Shown here in pieces: positions 32,946 through 40,169 of a stretch of 52,478 nt of DNA. The notes beneath the pieces are model-generated. The model saw only the letters and a list, made by a program, of their open reading frames with translations, was not told where the DNA came from and did no database searches. The translations under genes and the position numbers were made by a program. Each line of letters opens with the position of its first letter. Position 1 is the first letter of the stretch. The DNA comes from a virus. Where the stretch lies: the IMG/VR virus record IMGVR_UViG_3300025646_000058, positions 1 to 52,478 of that record; one strand, written 5' to 3'.

Positions 32946-34220
32946 ATGATTAATACCTATGAGTGTGTTAGTAAACCACAAGTAAAAGATACTATTCCTA
33001 TTCAAGTTTGGCTTGACCAAATTAAAAAATCAAAGTATTCAGATTTAATTATTAGCGCAAGAAACGGTATTACGTGCTACGATACAGTTAAAAAGATTTT
33101 ACCTTGTACTACGTTTAACTTTTTATTTAAAGGATTTAAAAACGATAAAAATATAATTAAACCTACTGGATTTATATATATTGATGTAGATAGTAAAGAT
33201 TTTAATATTAATACCATTAACAAAAAAAAGGTATTTTCTTACTACAAATCATTTGGAGGTAAAGGTTATGCGATTATAGTTAAGGTAAAAAATATTGATA
33301 TAAACAACTTTAAAGAAACTTATATTGGTATCTGTAAAGATTTGAACATAATTGATTTTATAGATATTAACGCTATTAAAAAAACACAATACAATATATT
33401 ATCCTACGATGAGGATATTTACATTAACCTAGATAGTGAGGAATTTAACAGTAATAATTATACTTTAAGTGATACTAACTTAGCACCCACTAAATTGGTA
33501 AAAGAAAAAAAAGATCCATTACAGTCCCTATTACATAAAAAAGAAGAAGATAAAAGAGTATATAGAACCGTAATGGGACTAAAATTAGGTAGGAACAAAA
33601 AAAAGGGATTTCAGAAAATTAGATACAATAATATAGATGAGTTATCAAAAAAAGAAACAGAAGGAATATCGTACAAAATAGATTGGGAAGGTTATGATTA
33701 TGTAGAGTGTTATGTTCCAAAAAAAAAGATATTAAAAGGTAATAGAAATAACAGCTTATTAAGTTATATAAATAATCTCGTATGGCTTAATCCCGAATTA
33801 TCAATCAACTTAACTATAAAAATAATTTCCAATGTAAATACAGTTATGTTTGTAGAACCATTAAGTAAAAATGAAATATTTAATGCAGTAAAATCTGTTT
33901 TTGAGTACAAAAATAACGGATTATTGAAACCTATATACTCAAAAAGAAAGCGTAAATTTTTATTTAACTCCGATTCAGGATATAGTATGAAAGATAAGTT
34001 AGAAATAGTAGCATCAGAAGTAAATAAAAAAAGAGTTGATAACAGTAAACAGAAAATTTACTCATTTATAGAAAATTGGGATTTTAAAAAAGAAGGTAAA
34101 ATATCACAAGTATCATTACAAAAAGTATCGAGTATGAATATAAAAACAATAAAGAAGTATTACCCACAATTCAAACAATACATATCAGAATTAAACCAAC
34201 AATATAAACAAAATCTATAA
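32946..34220 (+). CDS. VirE N-terminal / BT4734-like protein, probable replication or primase-related
   Basis: 424 aa. The N-terminal 150 residues match the BT4734-like domain of Bacteroidetes VirE-type proteins. FIYIDVDSKDF (about 77-86) supplies the paired Asp residues found in primase-polymerase-like folds, and a KSFGGKGYAIIVKV strand follows. The C-terminal half is basic and helical (VSLQKVSSMNIKTIKKYYPQ), possibly a winged-helix DNA-binding part. A replication-initiation role is likely but not shown. The 200 bases upstream have no clear consensus promoter. Confidence 0.55.
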   Translation: MINTYECVSKPQVKDTIPIQVWLDQIKKSKYSDLIISARNGITCYDTVKKILPCTTFNFLFKGFKNDKNIIKPTGFIYIDVDSKDFNINTINKKKVFSYYKSFGGKGYAIIVKVKNIDINNFKETYIGICKDLNIIDFIDINAIKKTQYNILSYDEDIYINLDSEEFNSNNYTLSDTNLAPTKLVKEKKDPLQSLLHKKEEDKRVYRTVMGLKLGRNKKKGFQKIRYNNIDELSKKETEGISYKIDWEGYDYVECYVPKKKILKGNRNNSLLSYINNLVWLNPELSINLTIKIISNVNTVMFVEPLSKNEIFNAVKSVFEYKNNGLLKPIYSKRKRKFLFNSDSGYSMKDKLEIVASEVNKKRVDNSKQKIYSFIENWDFKKEGKISQVSLQKVSSMNIKTIKKYYPQFKQYISELNQQYKQNL

Positions 34221-34256
34221 AAACGCTGCACAATATAGATAAAAAATTATTTGAAA

Positions 34257-34289
34257 TTTGGAATAAATAATAAAAAGTATATATCTTTG
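34257..34289 (+). promoter_or_regulatory. Promoter upstream of the 87-aa gene
   Basis: TTTG at 34257-34260, 21-base spacer, TATCTTTG at 34282-34289. Predicted start about 34,295, only about 10 bases before the ATG at 34305, so the leader would be very short. A near-motif word (TGCACAATA) lies about 20 bases upstream of the -33 box. Confidence 0.7.
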
Positions 34290-34304
34290 AAAAAAAGTTA
34301 GGCA

Positions 34305-34568
34305 ATGATAAGTAAAAAGTTAAACATATTACAAAATGTATTTAAGGTAAAGGATAGATATTTCCTACTTCAAGATTATACATTTGCTTATTGTTTAAAA
34401 ACAGGTAAGAAGTACGAAGGCAACGTTTACAAGACTTTTTTAGATAGTAGATTGTTATCAGGTAATAATGCTACTGATATAATCGAAATAGAACAGAACC
34501 AGGAATATTATGATGGTATATTGGGGATGTATTATTCGATTTTAAATTGTGTAACCAACTTAATTTAA
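34305..34568 (+). CDS. Hypothetical 87-aa protein
   Basis: First gene behind a consensus promoter. Tyr/Leu-rich (VKDRYFLLQDYTFAYCLKTG), probably a compact beta protein. A motif word is in its final codons (34545-34553, read N-C-V). Family unknown. Confidence 0.55.
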   Translation: MISKKLNILQNVFKVKDRYFLLQDYTFAYCLKTGKKYEGNVYKTFLDSRLLSGNNATDIIEIEQNQEYYDGILGMYYSILNCVTNLI

Positions 34569-34575
34569 TATAATC

Positions 34576-34893
34576 ATGAAGAAAAAAATCCAGGAAACAG
34601 AAGTTTACAAAAAGTACATTCAATTAATGAGTTACGGATTTGATTGCACAATTGAAAAAAGCGTTAATCTACTTTACTCACCAAAGGAATATGTAGCTTT
34701 ATTTGTAAATAACCCTAAACAATTATTAACATTATCGCTACACGCAGGAAACTTTGAAATTATATTGTGTAAGATGCACAATACGGATAGAGTATATGAA
34801 GTGAGGATGCCAGTACACAATTTGGATTGGGCAGAACAAATAGATTTTGAAGGATTTAATCCTCCTGCTTTATTACCTGATAAAAATGCGTAA
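34576..34893 (+). CDS. Hypothetical 105-aa protein
   Basis: Follows the 87-aa gene by seven bases. Mixed alpha/beta (LMSYGFDCTIEKSVNLLYSP). It holds three motif-like words in 180 bases: exact ones at 34645 and 34814, and an overlapping inverted pair of one-mismatch copies at about 34,767-34,785. Function unknown. Confidence 0.55.
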   Translation: MKKKIQETEVYKKYIQLMSYGFDCTIEKSVNLLYSPKEYVALFVNNPKQLLTLSLHAGNFEIILCKMHNTDRVYEVRMPVHNLDWAEQIDFEGFNPPALLPDKNA

Positions 34894-34929
34894 ATCAAAT
34901 AAAAATCAATAACCTTAAATTTAATTAAA

Positions 34930-35418
34930 ATGAAAAAATTATTTATCTCATTATCATCATTAGTATTATTATCTTGTTCAACAACAACTGTAACAGAAGA
35001 AACTGTAGTAGTAGATCCTTACTTTAAAAAAGCTTATTTCAGTAATGAATTTGGTACAATAGACTCTACACAATTTGGATATTTAGCAATTGAAGATGGA
35101 ATATATAGAACTGATACAGATTATGAATTAAAAGTAAAAATTGCGTATAGTCCAGCAGATAGTTTATTAGCTTTTACGTTTTATGAACATGGTGAGTATG
35201 AAGCACAATTTGAAGAAAATGTATTTGTAGAATTAAAAATAGAAAATGAAGAAACTGTAAAGTTAATGACATTTGATAATGTTTGTTATGATAATAGAGT
35301 TTTAACAAAACTATTAAAATCTACAAATAAAGAAGTTTTAAAATGTAAAGTGTATTTAGATTATGGAAATTATAACTTTACTTTAAACGTAAATGAGTTT
35401 AAAAAAATATTAAAGTAA
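34930..35418 (+). CDS. Secreted lipoprotein
   Basis: 162 aa with a type II signal peptide: MKKLFISLSSLVLLSC, lipobox LLSC with the lipidated Cys at 16. The mature part is acidic and beta-rich. It would be anchored in the cell envelope facing the periplasm or surface. Phage lipoproteins in replication regions often block superinfection or receptor function; here that is inference. The structured RNA region begins just after the stop. Confidence 0.7.
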   Translation: MKKLFISLSSLVLLSCSTTTVTEETVVVDPYFKKAYFSNEFGTIDSTQFGYLAIEDGIYRTDTDYELKVKIAYSPADSLLAFTFYEHGEYEAQFEENVFVELKIENEETVKLMTFDNVCYDNRVLTKLLKSTNKEVLKCKVYLDYGNYNFTLNVNEFKKILK

Positions 35419-35429
35419 TTAAAATAATG

Positions 35430-35706
35430 TAGCTAAGAGAAAGTTCAGGAAGCTTAGCATAAGTTAATTCCTGGTAATTGATTAACCTATAAACAAACAT
35501 TATTTTATATTAATTAAAATATAAACTCTTCAATGCTAATGGAGAAGCAAGTGAACCAGTGGAAAACATACAATTAAACCACCAGATATTTCACAACACA
35601 ACCAAGAGTGTTAGCTTTGAAGTTAGACTATCATAAATTAAATATGTAGCGACAGCAGAAATGACTAACTGCGATAGGTCAACTTGGGGACATTGAAGAG
35701 TTTTTT
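35430..35706 (+). ncRNA. Highly structured RNA region, possible new ncRNA or remote RNase P-like RNA
   Basis: In a 328-base gap without genes, many complementary segments nest. A 12-bp closing stem (35524-35535 with 35691-35702, ending in U6) encloses GCTAA/TTAGC, GTGAA/TTCAC and GTGG/CCAC arms on one side and an AAGTT+CTATC / GATAG+AACTT arm with an inner GCAG/CTGC hairpin on the other. Upstream are GCTAAG/CTTAGC and GTTAAT/ATTAAC hairpins whose loops are complementary (CAGGAA 35446-35451, TTCCTG 35468-35473), and an AU hairpin (35504-35525). Short segments recall RNase P conserved regions, but the overall layout differs. Confidence 0.6.
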
Positions 35707-35746
35707 AAATTATATAAGGCATTAAAAACTATTTATTTGAATAATT

Positions 35747-36139
35747 ATGATAGATATATTTATATTTTTAGCAATAATAACTCCATTAATAGTATTGCTA
35801 GAACGCAGAAATAAACAAGTTAAATCTTTAATGATAGAAAACCAAATATTAAAACACGATGCCCCTAGTAGAATAGTTGATACTTATCGGATAAAAGTCT
35901 CAGAAGATAATCTTAAAGCTACAATAGAATGTGGAGCTTATCCTAAAGGAATGAAGATTATATTTTTTACTAAATCGGATAATGAAACGTTAGGTACGTA
36001 TGATTTAACTTTAAAAGAATTATTAAATATTTTACAAGAGCATAATAATAAAAATAATTTTCATGGCTATTGTTCAAAAGAAACAGTAGAAGGTAAGAGA
36101 TGTAAATATATTTGTGATAAACCTGAATGTGGTTGGTAA
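35747..36139 (+). CDS. Membrane-anchored hypothetical protein with Cys-rich tail
   Basis: 130 aa. One N-terminal membrane span (IDIFIFLAIITPLIVLLE) with a following coiled stretch, then a soluble domain and a C-terminal Cys cluster (GYCSKETVEGKRCKYICDKP plus ECGW) that could bind zinc or form disulfides. Located right after the structured RNA region. Function unknown. Confidence 0.55.
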   Translation: MIDIFIFLAIITPLIVLLERRNKQVKSLMIENQILKHDAPSRIVDTYRIKVSEDNLKATIECGAYPKGMKIIFFTKSDNETLGTYDLTLKELLNILQEHNNKNNFHGYCSKETVEGKRCKYICDKPECGW

Positions 36140-36159
36140 AAATTAAAATAGAATAAATA

Positions 36160-36372
36160 ATGAAATTAATTTACTTACTAATACTTCCAAGCCTAGCCTT
36201 TGCACCATCTAACAATATACAAATAAAGCAAAGGTTTGACTATGCCGAATATTTAAGGCAAAAAATAAATTGTATTTTGGAGCTGGAAGATGGATCTAAT
36301 TATTGGGAGTTTAAAAACAAGACAAAGGATAAAGAATTATTAATTAAAAAATATTTAGAGAGATGGAAATAA
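36160..36372 (+). CDS. Small secreted or membrane-anchored protein
   Basis: 70 aa beginning with a signal-like hydrophobic stretch MKLIYLLILPSLAFAPSN, with a possible cleavage after AFA, followed by a charged helical domain. Its end overlaps the next start by 10 bases. Unrecognised. Confidence 0.5.
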   Translation: MKLIYLLILPSLAFAPSNNIQIKQRFDYAEYLRQKINCILELEDGSNYWEFKNKTKDKELLIKKYLERWK

Positions 36373-36605
36373 AAGACTTAAAACAGCCATACAAAGAAAA
36401 TAGCAAAAGATACTTTATAGTTTCTTATTCAGGTAAAATTAATTCAAACATCTTTGTAGGTTTTACTGATTTTTCAACAGACGGATGTTTTTTAAATCTT
36501 AAAACAACAGTTGATTATATAAAAGAAAAACAAGGAATAAAAGAATGCGTTATTACCAACATAATGGAAATAAGCGAACAAGATTTTAATGATTGGAATA
36601 ATTAA
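36363..36605 (+). CDS. Hypothetical 80-aa protein
   Basis: Compact alpha/beta protein (YFIVSYSGKINSNIFVGFTD; IKECVITNIMEISEQDFNDW). The pattern 'vIlni.elsk.dy..w' at the end is common in small Bacteroidetes phage proteins of unknown role. Overlaps the upstream gene. Confidence 0.5.
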   Translation: MEIKDLKQPYKENSKRYFIVSYSGKINSNIFVGFTDFSTDGCFLNLKTTVDYIKEKQGIKECVITNIMEISEQDFNDWNN

Positions 36606-36626
36606 ATTTAAAAAAACACTAAGAAA

Positions 36627-36980
36627 ATGAAACTAACTAAAGAGCAAAGAGATAACATAACCAAACTAAGTGCTTTATGTTCAATTCAAACACTTATGTT
36701 TAGCGGTTGCAAGGCTGATATTATAGCTATGAACACCCATACTTTAAAGCAAAGTTACAAATACGATACTTTATCAAAACCTAACAAAAAAGTAGTTGAT
36801 AAGAAAATAGCAGAAGCGGTTAAGGGGTTAAGTCTAACTATTGAAACGGTTATAAAGGTAAACGCAAGGATTGAAACATCAATGCGAAACACTTTAGGCG
36901 ATGAAGTTGTTGATGCTTTGATTGATGAGATAGATTTAGCATTAGATAAAGTTGAACTTGATAAATATTTGAAAAATTAA
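36627..36980 (+). CDS. Helical 117-aa protein sharing a C-terminal tag with the next gene
   Basis: All-helical, Lys-rich protein. Its last 13 residues, ALDKVELDKYLKN, are repeated almost exactly at the end of the adjacent methyltransferase, although the bodies of the two proteins are unrelated. The rest shows no known family. The tag may be a shared interaction peptide or the mark of a recombination event. Confidence 0.55.
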   Translation: MKLTKEQRDNITKLSALCSIQTLMFSGCKADIIAMNTHTLKQSYKYDTLSKPNKKVVDKKIAEAVKGLSLTIETVIKVNARIETSMRNTLGDEVVDALIDEIDLALDKVELDKYLKN

Positions 36981-37737
36981 AATAAAGTAAAATGAACAAA
37001 ATATTTAATGACAACGCAATAGCAATAATGGACAGGATGATTGCTAAAAACTATAAAGTTGATTTAATTGTAACAGACCCTCCATATAAAATTACGGCAA
37101 GGGGTAATGGTGGAAATAGTGGGGGTATGTTTCAAAAGAAAGAAGTTAATAACGGTAAAATATTTAAAACTAATGATTTAGAAATTGAAGATTGGTTGCC
37201 GAGATTTTACAATATACTTAAAGATAATTCACATTGTTATATTATGACAAACAATAAGAATATAACAAATTACTTAAAAGTTATTGATACCATGTATTTT
37301 AATGGAGATAAAAAACAAAAATTTCATTTCATTAAAAATCTTATATGGGTAAAGGATAATAAAATAATGGGGCAAACCTATATGTCACAATTTGAATATG
37401 TAATTATGCTAAGAAAAGGAGAGCATAAAAAGATAAATGATTGCGGTACTTCTGATGTTTTGCAATTCCCTAATAAAAAGATGAAAGGAGAAGACGGAAA
37501 AACAATTCACGATACCGAAAAACCTATCGACTTAATGAAAGTTTTAATTCAAAATTCATCAAACGAAAATGATATTATTTTTGAGCCTTTTATGGGTATT
37601 GGAGCAACTTGTATTGCTAGTTTATTATCAAACAGACAATATATTGGCGTTGAACTTGATGAACACTATTTCAAAATTTCAGAAGAACGATTAAAAAAAG
37701 CACTTGATAAAGTTGAATTAGATAAATATTTGAAAAA
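36939..37737 (+). repeat. 38-bp direct repeats at the ends of two adjacent genes
   Basis: Copies at 36939-36976 and 37700-37737 match at 34 of 38 positions. All four differences fall in two Leu codons (TTA versus CTT, swapped between the copies), so the encoded ALDKVELDKYLK is unchanged. The repeats exactly bracket the methyltransferase gene. Confidence 0.85.
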
Positions 37738-37750
37738 AGAAAAGTTATGA
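36992..37750 (+). CDS. DNA methyltransferase (N4-C or N6-A, DPPY type)
   Basis: 252 aa. Catalytic DPPY at 29-32 comes before the SAM-binding FEPFMGIGATCIA at about 196-208, and HDTEKPIDLMKVLI matches the conserved 'kP..l...li' region; a beta-class amino-methylase. Its C-terminal ALDKVELDKYLK tag is shared with the preceding gene. No restriction partner is near. It would methylate phage DNA, in addition to the enzyme at 21,987-22,808. Confidence 0.85.
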   Translation: MNKIFNDNAIAIMDRMIAKNYKVDLIVTDPPYKITARGNGGNSGGMFQKKEVNNGKIFKTNDLEIEDWLPRFYNILKDNSHCYIMTNNKNITNYLKVIDTMYFNGDKKQKFHFIKNLIWVKDNKIMGQTYMSQFEYVIMLRKGEHKKINDCGTSDVLQFPNKKMKGEDGKTIHDTEKPIDLMKVLIQNSSNENDIIFEPFMGIGATCIASLLSNRQYIGVELDEHYFKISEERLKKALDKVELDKYLKKEKL

Positions 37751-37992
37751 AAACAGCAATACAAGAATTAATAAAAGACTTAGAGTTAGAGATAAAAAAA
37801 TTAAACTCTAATCATAGAGATGAATATATGGAGCAAGGCGGTATAGAGAAAGCGATAGAATTATGTGAGCATTATATGACAAAAGAAAATGAACAAATAG
37901 AAAAAGCATTTGAAGAAGGTATGTTTCATCACTCAAACGGTTTAACCCCTAAAGAGTATTACCAAGAAACATACAATAACATAATACTATAA
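37747..37992 (+). CDS. Hypothetical 81-aa acidic helical protein
   Basis: Start overlaps the methyltransferase stop (ATGA). Glu-rich helices (DLELEIKKLNSNHRDEYMEQ), with a 'HYmtkEneqi..AfeeG' pattern near the end typical of small phage proteins of unknown role. Confidence 0.5.
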   Translation: MKTAIQELIKDLELEIKKLNSNHRDEYMEQGGIEKAIELCEHYMTKENEQIEKAFEEGMFHHSNGLTPKEYYQETYNNIIL

Positions 37993-37994
37993 AA

Positions 37995-38177
37995 ATGAAA
38001 CCACTAACACTAGAATACGCCACAGAAAACAACTTTACAGCGGTTGACTACGTGAAGTATTTTAAACCTGACTGGAGCGATGAAGCTTGTTTTGACCTAT
38101 TAATGGAAGAAACTAGCTACCCTTTTGACTTTGAAAGAATGATAAAACAGTTAAACAACAAATTTTGTGTGAAATGA
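37995..38177 (+). CDS. Hypothetical 60-aa protein
   Basis: Acidic, aromatic-rich (FTAVDYVKYFKPDWSDEACF). It begins two bases after the preceding stop. Unrecognised. Confidence 0.45.
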   Translation: MKPLTLEYATENNFTAVDYVKYFKPDWSDEACFDLLMEETSYPFDFERMIKQLNNKFCVK

Positions 38178-38362
38178 AAGAACAATATTTCAAAATCTAC
38201 GATAACAACAATATCCTCGCATTAGTTAGTCCTACTATTGAAAGCGTTTATGATTACTTAATGGATATGCAAATGTTTGAAGATTTAAACCTTTGGAATA
38301 TGGAAGTGAATCAGGTAAAATGGTTAACTAATAGTTGGTATGTTAAAAAAGTAATGATTTAA
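38174..38362 (+). CDS. Hypothetical 62-aa protein
   Basis: The ATG at 38174 overlaps the previous stop (ATGA), which is why it is preferred over a TTG nine bases upstream. Acidic with Trp residues near the C-terminus (FEDLNLWNMEVNQVKWLTNS). Unrecognised. Confidence 0.45.
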   Translation: MKEQYFKIYDNNNILALVSPTIESVYDYLMDMQMFEDLNLWNMEVNQVKWLTNSWYVKKVMI

Positions 38363-38373
38363 AAGAATAAGAC

Positions 38374-38757
38374 ATGAAGAAAAAAGATTTAATGGATTTT
38401 TTATTTTACCTTAACGATAAAGGATTAATAAATAACTATGATTTTGATTATGAAAAAGAAATACATAAATACTTAAACAAAGATAAGCACTCTAGAAAGC
38501 CTTTGTTGGATATATTTAATGAAGTGTGCAACAGATTAAACGTACACCCAAATGAAGTTAAAGGCAGAACTAGAGCAGAAGAATTTGTACGTGCTAGAAT
38601 AGTTTACACAATTATCGCCTTGACACACGAATACAGGTTACAACAAATAGGTAAACTAATTAACCGCCATCATTCAAGTATTATCCACTATAAATCAGAA
38701 TACGAAAATATTAACTATAATCCTAAACTTTTAAATGATTATCTAAAATGCGTGTAG
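38374..38757 (+). CDS. Stand-alone DnaA domain IV-like DNA-binding protein
   Basis: 127 aa. Residues about 42-110 match the C-terminal DNA-binding domain of DnaA: LLDIFNEVCNRLNV, then RTRAEEFVRARIVYTIIAL, then IGKLINRHHSSIIHYKSEY, the last corresponding to the DnaA signature 'IG..fggrdHstV..a'. The AAA+ ATPase domain is absent. It could bind DnaA-box-like DNA at the phage origin or compete with host DnaA. Next to replication genes. Confidence 0.75.
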   Translation: MKKKDLMDFLFYLNDKGLINNYDFDYEKEIHKYLNKDKHSRKPLLDIFNEVCNRLNVHPNEVKGRTRAEEFVRARIVYTIIALTHEYRLQQIGKLINRHHSSIIHYKSEYENINYNPKLLNDYLKCV

Positions 38758-39044
38758 GTGATAAAGTAGTTTGTATCAATGATAGAATTGATCCAGACAA
38801 ATTAGAAGAAATTAAAAACGATTTTGAAAATTGGATTGTAAAAGGAGAAGTTTACACAATTAGAGAAATCCTAGACAACGATGGAATAGTACCAGCACTA
38901 TTATTAGAAGAGGTACACAATTTTCCTAAATTCTTTAAATTAATTAATAGAGTACAAGAACCTGCATTTGCAACTTGGAGGTTTAGCAAATTTGAAATGC
39001 TAAAAGAGGAAATGAAGCTTGTTGACCATGAAGCTTATTGTTAG
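38748..39044 (+). CDS. Hypothetical 98-aa protein with SH3-like start
   Basis: Opens with MRVGDKVVCINDRID, a beta-barrel start common in small phage proteins; the middle GEVYTIREIL is also typical. It overlaps the DnaA-like gene by 10 bases. Two motif words lie in its frame (38853 and 38914). A similar 'GDKVRIVN' start occurs in the gene at 45,331. Confidence 0.55.
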   Translation: MRVGDKVVCINDRIDPDKLEEIKNDFENWIVKGEVYTIREILDNDGIVPALLLEEVHNFPKFFKLINRVQEPAFATWRFSKFEMLKEEMKLVDHEAYC

Positions 39045-39118
39045 ATAAAATCTATTAAAAACAAAATAAAATAGATAAATAATATATAAAATTATTTTAT
39101 TTTTAGAAACAAATTAAG

Positions 39119-39126
39119 TAACTTTG
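39119..39126 (+). promoter_or_regulatory. -7 box TAACTTTG
   Basis: TAACTTTG fits the TAnnTTTG consensus, 12 bases before the ATG at 39139. The -33 position is T-rich but has no exact TTTG. It probably drives the HTH, recombinase and primase-helicase genes. Confidence 0.5.
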
Positions 39127-39138
39127 AAAAAAAATACA

Positions 39139-39345
39139 ATGAAAAAAGTAAACGAAAAATTACCAGATTTAATTAAGTTCCTTGAACAGCCAGGTATAAA
39201 CAGGAATGGTTTATTTAGGGAAATAGGAATTAGGCGTGAATTAGTTGATGTAGTTATACGCAGAGGAAAATTAACAGAGAAGTTTTATTTAAGGATATTA
39301 CCACAGTTAGAAAAGTATGGATACAAAGATACCGAAAACAATTAA
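39139..39345 (+). CDS. Small helix-turn-helix-like protein
   Basis: 68 aa from the ATG at 39139; a TTG further upstream lies inside the -7 box and is unlikely. The core (GLFREIGIRRELVDVVIRRG, then FYLRILPQLEKYGY) resembles a short HTH found in phage excisionase or Cro-like proteins. First gene behind its own promoter, just before a serine recombinase, so it may regulate this unit. Confidence 0.5.
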   Translation: MKKVNEKLPDLIKFLEQPGINRNGLFREIGIRRELVDVVIRRGKLTEKFYLRILPQLEKYGYKDTENN

Positions 39346-39517
39346 GGATTGTGAAACTTATGAGGATTACTTTGTTTGGTTACAATTAAATGTTCCTCAC
39401 TATGTTTCACCACAAAGATTACAAGGTAATCAACACGTTAAAGTATTTAAGACACCAACAACAAGAAGAAAAATGTGTGAGATGCTTGCACAATTATTAC
39501 ATGAACAATTAAAATAA
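39317..39517 (+). CDS. Hypothetical 66-aa protein
   Basis: Overlaps the HTH gene by 29 bases in another frame. Contains YVSPQRLQGNQHVKVFKTPT, basic and possibly DNA-binding. It ends one base before the recombinase start. Not recognised. Confidence 0.45.
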   Translation: MDTKIPKTIKDCETYEDYFVWLQLNVPHYVSPQRLQGNQHVKVFKTPTTRRKMCEMLAQLLHEQLK

Positions 39518-39518
39518 T

Positions 39519-40169
39519 ATGAAGAAGGCAATTGTGTATATAAGAGTTTCAACTGATGACCAAGCTAATTCGGTTGAGATGCAAGAAGAAAAGTGTGTAG
39601 CATACTGTAATTTTCATGGCTACACAATTGATGGCGTTATCAAAGATATAAACATATCAGGAAGCAGTAAACTATTCACTAGAGAGGGAGGTAAACAACT
39701 TAAAAGTATTAAAGATGTAAATATTATTACATTAAAGCTAGATAGGATGTTTAGGAATGTTCTAGATTGTTTAAATTCTTTGGATCATTTCACAGAGAAT
39801 AATTGTGCATTGACCTTTGTTGATATGGGAGGTATGAGTATGGATACCTCAAGTTCTTTAGGTAGGTGGTTTATTACTATGCTTTCAAGCTTTAGTGAGT
39901 TGGAGCGTAATATTATTGCAGAGCGTACTACTTCGGTTTTAAGGAGTAAAAAAAGTAGAGGTGAGCAATACAATGGTACAGCACTATTTGGCTTTAAATA
40001 CGTGGATAAAAAGATAGTTGAAAGTGAGGATATTGAAATAGTTAAGGATATAATCGCAAGGTTAAAGCGTAAAGAAAAAAAAGCGGATATTTGTAGGGTA
40101 CACAATTTGCCGAATTTTAAGAAGATTTACAACATACAGAAAAGAGAAGAATATAAATACCTTTGGTAA
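39519..40169 (+). CDS. Serine recombinase (resolvase/invertase family)
   Basis: 216 aa. The N-terminal catalytic domain has AIVYIRVSTDDQ with the nucleophile Ser11 and Arg9, then KLDRMFRN and SSFSELERNIIAERT (the conserved E-helix). The last 60 residues form a short DNA-binding tail (KKADICRVHNLPNFKKIYNI), much shorter than in large integrases, so it fits a resolvase or invertase. It could resolve genome multimers or invert a segment. Motif words at 39530, 39621, 39801 and 40099. It overlaps the primase-helicase start. Confidence 0.85.
   Translation: MKKAIVYIRVSTDDQANSVEMQEEKCVAYCNFHGYTIDGVIKDINISGSSKLFTREGGKQLKSIKDVNIITLKLDRMFRNVLDCLNSLDHFTENNCALTFVDMGGMSMDTSSSLGRWFITMLSSFSELERNIIAERTTSVLRSKKSRGEQYNGTALFGFKYVDKKIVESEDIEIVKDIIARLKRKEKKADICRVHNLPNFKKIYNIQKREEYKYLW

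Noticed and set aside
35430-35706. Retron msr-msd RNA or group II intron
   Set aside because: The long inverted repeat resembles retron a1/a2, but no reverse transcriptase is nearby, and no intron domain V or splice-end consensus was seen.
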